Assembly (NCBI GenBank): GCA_013816685.1
Contig: JACDDX010000032.1
Coordinates: forward strand, 1 to 10,791
Length of the DNA stretch: 10,791 bases
DNA from: Gemmatimonadales bacterium
Lineage (GTDB): Bacteria > Gemmatimonadota > Gemmatimonadetes > Gemmatimonadales > GWC2-71-9
Reading direction: 5' to 3'
Of the stretch, positions 5,283 through 10,791 are shown piece by piece; within the stretch, counting starts at the first letter, position 1; each line of letters opens with the position of its first letter. The notes under the pieces are model-generated. The model saw only the letters and a program-made list of their open reading frames with translations, made no database searches and was not told where the DNA came from. The position numbers and the translations under genes are program-made.

Positions 5283-6746
5283 GTGCCCCGTGCTCCCGTT
5301 CGACGCACCAAGATCGTCGCCACCCTCGGGCCCGCCTGGGAGCAGCCCGAACAGATGCGCGCGCTGCTGCAGGCGGGTGTCAACGTGGTCCGAATCAATG
5401 CCTCTCACGGAACCCCACAGGTGCGGGCCCGCTGGGTACGGCACCTCAAGGAGGTGCTCGCGGAGCAGCGTGAGGCGGTCTCGATCCTGTTCGATCTGCA
5501 GGGCCCTCGCATTCGGGTCGGCAATCTCCCCGAGCCGTTGCGTCTGACGGCCGGTCAGCGCGTCGTCTTCGCGCCCGAAGCGGTGGCGCGTGACGGCGAA
5601 ATCCCCTCGACGTACGCGGGTCTCAGCCAGGATGTGCACGTGGGCTCCGCGATCCTGCTCGACGACGGGCTCCTCAAGGTCGAGGTCACGGACGTGCGCG
5701 AGGACCGGGTGGGGGGCGAGGTGCGTTACGGTGGGGAGCTCAAGTCGCACAAGGGCATGAACCTGCCCGGAATAGAAGTGAGTGCGCCGGCGTTGACCGA
5801 GAAGGATCGCGAGGACGCGGCCCAGGCGGCGGAACTGGGCGTCGACTACCTCGCCCTCTCGTTCGTGCGGCGTCCCGAGGATCTGCAGGAGCTGCGCGCG
5901 ATGGTCCCCCATCGGATGAAGTTGGTGGCGAAGATCGAGAAGGACACGGCGCTCCGGAATCTCTGCGGGATACTCGACGCGTCCGACGCGATCATGGTCG
6001 CCCGCGGCGACCTGGGCGTCGAGCTGCCGTTCGAGGAGGTGCCCCTGATGCAGAAGCAGATCATCCGGGAGGCGGGGTTGCACGGCCGCCCGGTGATCAC
6101 CGCCACCCAGATGCTCGAGTCGATGGTGCACGCCCCCCGGCCGACACGCGCGGAGGCCTCCGACGTCGCGAACGCGATCCTCGACGGCACCGACGCCGTG
6201 ATGCTCTCGGCGGAGACGGCGGTGGGCGCCTATCCCCTGGAATCCGTGCAGGCGATGGACCGGATCTCCCGCGAAATGGAGACCCACCGCCAGGGTCGCG
6301 GCGTGACAATCGACGCTGCCCTGGGCCGGCGCTCGCCGGTCACCGAGTCGCTGCGGCAGCATCGCAGCAATCCCGGCGGCCCGATCCGGACCGAGGATGC
6401 GATCGCCGTCGCGGTGTGCGCGGCCGCCGAGATGCTGGGCGCGCCGCTGATCGTCTGCTTCACCAGCAGTGGCTTCACCGCGCGGAAGGTGGCCACCTGC
6501 CGGCCCACGGTCCCGGTTTTCGCGGTCACGCCCGAAGAGGACACCTTCCGCCAGCTCGCGCTCGTCTGGGGCGTCACCCCCGCCCTCACCGAGCATTCCA
6601 CCGATTACGATGCCATGCTCGCGGCCGCGCGGCGGCAGATCCTTGATCGCGGCCTGGCCCAGCCCGGGGAGCGCCTGGTCGTCACCGCAGGCGTGCCGTT
6701 CGACATGCCGGGCACCACCAATCTGCTGAAGATCGAAGCGGTGTAG
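5283..6746 (+). CDS. pyk: Pyruvate kinase
   Basis: Cytoplasmic glycolytic enzyme that turns phosphoenolpyruvate and ADP into pyruvate and ATP, usually as a tetramer. It has 487 residues, normal length. The A barrel, the inserted B domain (about 70-165) and the C-terminal regulatory domain (about 350-487) are all present. Active-site motifs are intact: Arg37, Asn39, Ser41 and His42 in RINASHG; FDLQGPRIRVG; Lys217 and Glu219 in AKIEK; Asp243 in ARGDLGVE; and Thr275 in ITATQMLESM, followed by PTRAEASDVANAILDGTDAVML. The GTG start has AAAGGA (5270-5275) seven bases upstream. The next gene begins two bases after the stop, so it heads an operon with the hydrolase and pgi. The C-terminal domain suggests allosteric control by a phosphorylated metabolite, but the effector is not readable from sequence. 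Confidence 0.97.
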   Translation: MPRAPVRRTKIVATLGPAWEQPEQMRALLQAGVNVVRINASHGTPQVRARWVRHLKEVLAEQREAVSILFDLQGPRIRVGNLPEPLRLTAGQRVVFAPEAVARDGEIPSTYAGLSQDVHVGSAILLDDGLLKVEVTDVREDRVGGEVRYGGELKSHKGMNLPGIEVSAPALTEKDREDAAQAAELGVDYLALSFVRRPEDLQELRAMVPHRMKLVAKIEKDTALRNLCGILDASDAIMVARGDLGVELPFEEVPLMQKQIIREAGLHGRPVITATQMLESMVHAPRPTRAEASDVANAILDGTDAVMLSAETAVGAYPLESVQAMDRISREMETHRQGRGVTIDAALGRRSPVTESLRQHRSNPGGPIRTEDAIAVAVCAAAEMLGAPLIVCFTSSGFTARKVATCRPTVPVFAVTPEEDTFRQLALVWGVTPALTEHSTDYDAMLAAARRQILDRGLAQPGERLVVTAGVPFDMPGTTNLLKIEAV

Positions 6747-6748
6747 CG

Positions 6749-7528
6749 GTGCGGCTGACCTTTCTGGGGACGGGAACGTCGTTCGGCGTTCCTCAGATCG
6801 GATGCGGCTGCGCAGTGTGCCGGTCGACGGACCCGCGGGATCGCCGCAGCCGAAGCGGCGCGATGATCGAAGCGGGGGGCCGAGCCGTGCTCATCGACAG
6901 CCCCCCCGAGTTGCGGGTGCAGCTGCTCGCCAACGGGGTTACGCACGTCGACGCTGTCATCTATACCCACGAGCACGCCGACCACATCAACGGCATCGAC
7001 GATCTGCGCATGTTCTCCGTCAAGTCGCGGCAGGCGGTGCCGGTATACGGGCCGGTCGAGACCCTCCAGCGGATTCGCGGCTCCTTCCCCTACATTTTCG
7101 ACGACGAGGTTCCTGCCTTTGCGGGCACGTCGAAGCCGAGTCTGGAGATCCATCCGGTCGAGCCCGGAGCGCCGTTCCGCGCGGCCGGCCTCGACGTGCT
7201 GCCACTCGCATTTCGTCATGGGCACGTGCGGGTGTTCGGCTACCGCTTCGACCGGCTTGCCTACATCACCGACGTCAAGGAAGTCCCGGCCGCGGAGCGG
7301 GAGCACCTTCGCGGACTGGACGTGCTGGTGCTCAACGCGCTCTGGTGGCGGCCGCACCCGACCCACCTCAGCATCACGGAGGCGATCGAGACGGCGCGGG
7401 CTCTGGGGGCTCAGCGGACATACCTGACGCACCTGACCCACGAGACCGGGCACGCCGAGCTGGCCGCGAAACTGCCCGAGGGGATCCTGCCCGCCTACGA
7501 CGGGCTCACTGTGGAGGTCGATGGATGA
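6749..7528 (+). CDS. PhnP-like metallo-beta-lactamase-fold hydrolase
   Basis: The protein has 259 residues. It opens with FLGTGTSFGVPQIGCGCAVC, typical of the PhnP-type branch of the MBL superfamily. PhnP is a cyclic phosphodiesterase in phosphonate breakdown; the activity here is inferred from family only. The two-metal active site is visible: HEHADH (His74, His76, Asp78, His79), His157 or His159 in RHGHVR, Asp175 in ITDV, and a late His in HPTHLS or HLTHETGH. The CxCxxC cluster (Cys19, Cys21, Cys24) corresponds to the structural zinc site described for PhnP. The start is a GTG two bases after the pyk stop. The end overlaps the pgi start as ATGA. No phosphonate genes are nearby, so a role in repairing or recycling a cyclic phosphate by-product is only a guess. 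Confidence 0.88.
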   Translation: MRLTFLGTGTSFGVPQIGCGCAVCRSTDPRDRRSRSGAMIEAGGRAVLIDSPPELRVQLLANGVTHVDAVIYTHEHADHINGIDDLRMFSVKSRQAVPVYGPVETLQRIRGSFPYIFDDEVPAFAGTSKPSLEIHPVEPGAPFRAAGLDVLPLAFRHGHVRVFGYRFDRLAYITDVKEVPAAEREHLRGLDVLVLNALWWRPHPTHLSITEAIETARALGAQRTYLTHLTHETGHAELAAKLPEGILPAYDGLTVEVDG

Positions 7529-8904
7529 AGCTGAGCTACGGACGAATGCTGCAGGATCAGCTCGAGGGTAGCGAGGGCCTTCCCCGCGCGCGGCTCGACT
7601 CGCTGGCGGAGCGATTCCCGGCGATTCAGGCTGAGGTGCGGGACCGGCGCGGCAAGGGTGAGTACGGATTTTACCGCCTCATCGATCAGCCCGACACGGT
7701 CCGGGAGATCAGCACCTTCGCCGACGGGCTGGGTCAGGCCCACGACCACGTCCTCGTCCTCGGGATCGGGGGTTCCGCGCTCGGGGCCAAGGCGCTGCTG
7801 AATGCGCTCCGGCCGCCGGCGTGGAACGAGTTGGACGACGAGGGCCGCGAGTTCTTCCCGCGGCTGACGGTGCTCGAGAACGTGGATCCGACCTCGATCG
7901 GGGCCGCGCTGCGGCGGATCGATCCGCGCCGGGTGCTGGTCAACGTCATCAGCAAGTCGGGTGGCACGGCGGAGACGATGGCGCAGTACCTGGTGGTGCG
8001 CGCCTGGCTGGAGGATGCGCTGGGCGCCGCGGCGTATCGGCATCTCGTCTTCACCACCGACCCGGCCCGCGGCGCGCTGAGGGAACTGGCCCGTACCGAC
8101 GGCATCGCCACCCTGGATGTCCCGCCGGAGGTGGGCGGACGATTCAGCGTCCTCTCGCCCGTGGGGCTGTTGCCCGCGGCGCTGGTGGGGATCGACATCT
8201 CCGAGCTGCTGGCAGGCGCGGGCCGCGCGGTGGCACGCGCGGAGGCGGACGGTCTCCGGCAGAATGCCGCCGCGCTGTGGGCGGCCCTGATGTACGCAGC
8301 CGACACCGAGCTCGGCGCGCCGATCCATGTGCTCATGCCCTATACCGACCGGCTCCGGGAGTTCGCCGAATGGTATCGGCAGCTCTGGGCCGAGAGTCTG
8401 GGCAAGCGGGAGAATCGCGCGGGCAAGACGGTCCTCGCCGGTCCGACGCCCCTGGCCGCCGTCGGCGCCACCGACCAGCACAGCCAGGTTCAGCTCTTCA
8501 TGGAAGGCCCGCGCGACAAGGCGATCACCTTCATCACCGTGGAGCAATTGAGCGAGGATCTGCCGATTCCGGCGCGGGAGCATCTTCCCGCCGAACTCGC
8601 CTATCTGGCCGGGCACACGCTGGGTGGGCTGCTGCGAGCGGAGTACGAGGCCACCTCGACCGCTCTGGCACAGATGGGCCGGATGAACTGCACGCTCCGG
8701 CTCCCCGATCTGAGCGCCGGCACGCTGGGTGAGCTCATCATGTTCTTCCAGCTCGCAACCGGCTACGCGGGCGTCTGGTACGGCGTCGATCCGTTCGACC
8801 AGCCGGGCGTGGAGCTGGGCAAGCGGCTCACCTACGGCGCCATGGGCCGACCGGGGTTCGATCCGCAGCCCCGGCCGTCCGGCGATGCGACCGACGAAGC
8901 CTGA
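7525..8904 (+). CDS. pgi: Glucose-6-phosphate isomerase
   Basis: Interconverts glucose 6-phosphate and fructose 6-phosphate in glycolysis and gluconeogenesis, in the cytoplasm. The 459 residues fit the shorter bacterial form. The SIS-type sugar-phosphate motifs are clear: GIGGSALGAKAL, ISKSGGTAET, then the family signature GGRFSVLSPVGLLPA. Catalytic residues are Glu290 in LWAESLGK, His319 in GATDQHSQVQ, and Lys433 in GVELGKRL. The frame extends far upstream inside the MBL gene, but the ATG at 7525 is chosen. It has GGAGG (7513-7517) seven bases upstream, overlaps the preceding TGA as ATGA, and gives a natural N-terminus. The overlap suggests coupled translation with the hydrolase. Confidence 0.96.
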   Translation: MKLSYGRMLQDQLEGSEGLPRARLDSLAERFPAIQAEVRDRRGKGEYGFYRLIDQPDTVREISTFADGLGQAHDHVLVLGIGGSALGAKALLNALRPPAWNELDDEGREFFPRLTVLENVDPTSIGAALRRIDPRRVLVNVISKSGGTAETMAQYLVVRAWLEDALGAAAYRHLVFTTDPARGALRELARTDGIATLDVPPEVGGRFSVLSPVGLLPAALVGIDISELLAGAGRAVARAEADGLRQNAAALWAALMYAADTELGAPIHVLMPYTDRLREFAEWYRQLWAESLGKRENRAGKTVLAGPTPLAAVGATDQHSQVQLFMEGPRDKAITFITVEQLSEDLPIPAREHLPAELAYLAGHTLGGLLRAEYEATSTALAQMGRMNCTLRLPDLSAGTLGELIMFFQLATGYAGVWYGVDPFDQPGVELGKRLTYGAMGRPGFDPQPRPSGDATDEA

Positions 8905-8930
8905 CGCCAACTCGTTTGACGGTCTTGGCG
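8905..8930. promoter_or_regulatory. Inverted repeat straddling the aldolase promoter -35 box
   Basis: CGCCAA (8905-8910) and TTGGCG (8925-8930) are perfect inverted arms 14 bases apart. The -35 box TTGACG sits between and next to them. The geometry suits an operator, though it begins directly after the pgi stop. It could also form a weak stem without a T run. Confidence 0.4.
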
Positions 8931-8944
8931 CCGGGGCCTACCTT
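8916..8944 (+). promoter_or_regulatory. Sigma-70-type promoter for the aldolase gene
   Basis: TTGACG (8916-8921) matches the -35 consensus at five of six positions. It is followed after exactly 17 bases by TACCTT (8939-8944). Transcription should begin near 8951, about 59 bases ahead of the aldolase start. This is the best promoter in the window. Confidence 0.65.
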
Positions 8945-9009
8945 TACCATCGCCCGGGGGCGAGTTCCTTTCAATACGATGCGGATCTTGAAGATGGAGA
9001 TCTCGGTGC

Positions 9010-10425
9010 ATGGCTGACGCAACACGGCGGGCGATCGATCTCTATGGCGGGGCGGTGGCCCGGGTGCCGGGCGGCGTCACCGTGCGGGACTCCTCGAAGC
9101 TGCGCTCTCCTGCCACCGACCGGGTCGTGTGGCAGTCGGTGTTCGGCGAAGGCGACGATCGCGAAGCCGCGCGCTGGCTGCTGTGGGAGCTCGGGCAGGT
9201 CACCGGCGCGCGGCCCGCATCGATCCACGATCTCTACATCGCCCGGGGACGGGGGGAGATCGGTGGGTTCACCGTCCCGGCCATCAACGTGCGCGTCCTG
9301 GCCTACGATACTGCCCGCGCGGTGTTCCGGGCGGCCAAGGCAGGCAAGGCAGGTGCGATCATTCTCGAGATCGCCCGCAGCGAGATCGCCTACACCGAGC
9401 AGCGGCCCGCCGAATACGTGTCGGTTATTATCGGCGCGGCGCTCCGCGAGGGATACACGCTGCCGCTCTTCATTCAGGGCGATCACTGCCAGGTGAATCC
9501 CAAGAAGTACCAGGCCGATCCGGAGGGCGAAGTCGGGGAGGTGAAGAAGCTCATCGCCGAGGAGATCGGGGCCGGGTTCTACAATATCGACGTCGACACC
9601 TCCACCCTCGTCGACCTCTCCCACGATTCGCTCGCCGAGCAGCAGCGTCTCAACTACGAGCGCGCCGCCGAGATCACCCAGTTCATCCGGGAGCAGGATC
9701 CTGACGGAATCACGACCTCGGTTGGCGCCGAGATCGGTGAAGTCGGAATGAAGAACAGCACCGTGGAGGAGCTGCACGCGTTCATGCGGGGCTACAACGA
9801 CACGCTGGCGGAGACCGGCGGCGGCACCGGGATCAGCAAGATCTCGGTGCAGACGGGCACCTCCCACGGCGGCGTCGTGCTGGCGGACGGCTCGATGGCC
9901 GACGTCAAGCTGGATCTGGAGGCGCTGGCGGCCCTCTCGCGCGCGGCACGCGGCGACTACGGTCTCGCCGGCGCCGTGCAGCACGGTGCAAGCACGCTGC
10001 CGTCAAATGCCTTCGGCAATTTCCCCCGCATCGAGACCGCGGAAATCCATCTCGCGACCAACTTCCAGAACCTCGTGCTCGACCACCCGCGGCTGCCGAC
10101 CGAGCTGCGCGAGCGGCTGCGGGCCTGGGTGAGCGACAACGCTGCGGGCGAGCGCAAGGGCGGTGACACGGAAGAGCAGTTCTATTACAAGGCGCGGAAG
10201 AAGGCGATCGGCCCGTTCAAGCGCGAGATGTGGTCACTGCCGGACGACATGCGGGTCGCCATCTCGGCCGACCTCGAGCGCATCTTCGGCTTTCTGTTCG
10301 AGCAGCTCAACGTGAACGGCACGGCCGATCACGTGAACCGGTTCATCCAGGCCCCCATGCAGCACCACGCCGCGCTGCGGCCGGTGCTGGTCGCGGCGGC
10401 CGACGACCCCGACGCCGGGGAATAG
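9010..10425 (+). CDS. Class II (metal-dependent) aldolase, fructose-bisphosphate type, extended form
   Basis: Probably cleaves or forms fructose 1,6-bisphosphate with a divalent metal, linking pgi and pyk in glycolysis. It has 471 residues, well above the 280-360 of common class II aldolases. An N-terminal extension of about 85 residues precedes GGFTVPAINVR, which is the usual beginning of the barrel. The metal and catalytic positions appear conserved: Asp158 and His159 in FIQGDHCQ, Glu241 in SVGAEIGEVG, His286 in TGTSHGGVV, and His325 in VQHGAST. The C-terminal part includes FYYKARKKAIGPFK, a family-specific tail. The GDH motif also recalls GatZ/KbaZ-type subunits, but the SHGG and QHGAS motifs favour a true class II aldolase. 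The substrate, fructose or tagatose bisphosphate, is not certain. GGAG about ten bases upstream supports the ATG. It has its own promoter. Confidence 0.85.
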   Translation: MADATRRAIDLYGGAVARVPGGVTVRDSSKLRSPATDRVVWQSVFGEGDDREAARWLLWELGQVTGARPASIHDLYIARGRGEIGGFTVPAINVRVLAYDTARAVFRAAKAGKAGAIILEIARSEIAYTEQRPAEYVSVIIGAALREGYTLPLFIQGDHCQVNPKKYQADPEGEVGEVKKLIAEEIGAGFYNIDVDTSTLVDLSHDSLAEQQRLNYERAAEITQFIREQDPDGITTSVGAEIGEVGMKNSTVEELHAFMRGYNDTLAETGGGTGISKISVQTGTSHGGVVLADGSMADVKLDLEALAALSRAARGDYGLAGAVQHGASTLPSNAFGNFPRIETAEIHLATNFQNLVLDHPRLPTELRERLRAWVSDNAAGERKGGDTEEQFYYKARKKAIGPFKREMWSLPDDMRVAISADLERIFGFLFEQLNVNGTADHVNRFIQAPMQHHAALRPVLVAAADDPDAGE

Positions 10426-10434
10426 GGAGACAGG

Positions 10435-10791
10435 ATGCGACGCAGACCAGGGAGGCAGGTGGTGTTCGTGGACCGCGGCGATTCGTCCGCGACGTGGCTG
10501 TTCTGGGGTGCCATGCTGGGCGCCGGTCTCGCATTGATGTACGCGCCCAGGAGCGGCGAAGAAACCCGGCGCGGGCTGCAGCGCTCGCTCTGGAAGTTCC
10601 GCGCGATGACCGAGGAGAAGCTGGACGAGCTCACCCAGCAGTTCAGCGGCGCTCGCCATGCGTTCACCGACGAAGAGGATGAGGAGCTGGACGACGACGT
10701 GCTGGACGGCGGAGCGGGGAACGGCTTCGCGAGCGGTCGGGCGCCCAGCGCGCGCGAGGAGCTCGAGCGCCGGCTCGCGGACGCCCGCGCC
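10435..10791 (+). CDS. YtxH-type membrane-anchored protein (partial, cut by window end)
   Basis: From an ATG at 10435, 119 codons run open to the window end. GGGAG (10425-10429) is five bases upstream and overlaps the last base of the aldolase stop codon. The sequence has a basic start (MRRRPGR), one hydrophobic segment (residues about 20-37, WLFWGAMLGAGLALMY), and directly after it APRSGEETR (37-45), the hallmark of YtxH-domain proteins. A charged, coiled-coil-like tail follows, with an acidic run near residues 80-92 (DEEDEELDDD). YtxH proteins are small stress-related membrane proteins of unclear function. The nine-base spacing suggests read-through from the aldolase gene, but a functional link is not evident. 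Confidence 0.8.
   Translation, partial: MRRRPGRQVVFVDRGDSSATWLFWGAMLGAGLALMYAPRSGEETRRGLQRSLWKFRAMTEEKLDELTQQFSGARHAFTDEEDEELDDDVLDGGAGNGFASGRAPSAREELERRLADARA

Noticed and set aside
4854..6596. 580-codon frame on the minus strand opposite pyk
   Set aside because: It is antisense to a clear pyruvate kinase, is rich in Arg/His/Gly as expected of GC-rich shadow frames, and crosses the terminator and gap. No recognisable protein.
6802..7524. Upstream extension of the pgi frame through the hydrolase gene
   Set aside because: The extension is Arg/Pro-rich and shadows the MBL protein. The ATG at 7525 has a good ribosome binding site and a family-like N-terminus.
7495..8910. 471-codon minus-strand frame opposite pgi
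   Set aside because: Shadow frame. Composition is typical of antisense reading and the pgi motifs are unequivocal.
1..10791. Mobile elements, CRISPR arrays, integrases, toxin-antitoxin or defence genes
   Set aside because: No transposase or integrase motif, no regularly spaced repeats and no terminal inverted repeats were seen. The window is housekeeping in character.

Overview
The window is GC-rich bacterial chromosome, clearly above 60 percent GC by eye, with dense genes, many GTG starts and housekeeping metabolism on both strands. Two proteins carry Sec-type signal peptides ending in Ala-rich AxA sites, which suggests a Gram-negative envelope. The gene content and a recurrent TAnnTT promoter-like hexamer, which resembles the Bacteroidetes -7 box, make a member of the FCB group plausible, perhaps Gemmatimonadota. 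This placement is an inference and no marker gene proves it.

Layout. At the left edge is the signal-peptide end of a minus-strand exported protein (88 to 1). It is divergent from a 58-residue charged protein (337-513), an 89-residue unknown protein (660-929) and an aldo/keto reductase (943-1821). The reductase meets fabH (minus, 2813-1818) tail to tail with interlocked stop codons. FabH diverges from ispG (2872-4128) across only 58 bases that hold a single two-way -10-like box. Next is a secreted peroxiredoxin-like protein (4266-4841) that has no cysteine. It is closed by a strong intrinsic terminator (4863-4892).

The second half is central carbon metabolism. After an unusually AT-rich non-coding gap (4893-5282) with an 18-base perfect palindrome come pyruvate kinase, a PhnP-like metallo-beta-lactamase-fold hydrolase and glucose-6-phosphate isomerase. 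These are packed as one operon (2-base gap, then an ATGA overlap). A short gap with a good TTGACG-N17-TACCTT promoter, straddled by an inverted repeat, leads to a long class II aldolase and a YtxH-type membrane protein cut by the window end.

I see no mobile element, CRISPR array, RNA gene or defence system. Most of the window is ordinary housekeeping DNA. The most unusual items are the cysteine-less peroxiredoxin-like protein, the symmetric promoter-like palindromes, the recurrent TAnnTT element, and the glycolytic operon that includes a PhnP-like hydrolase beside an extended aldolase.
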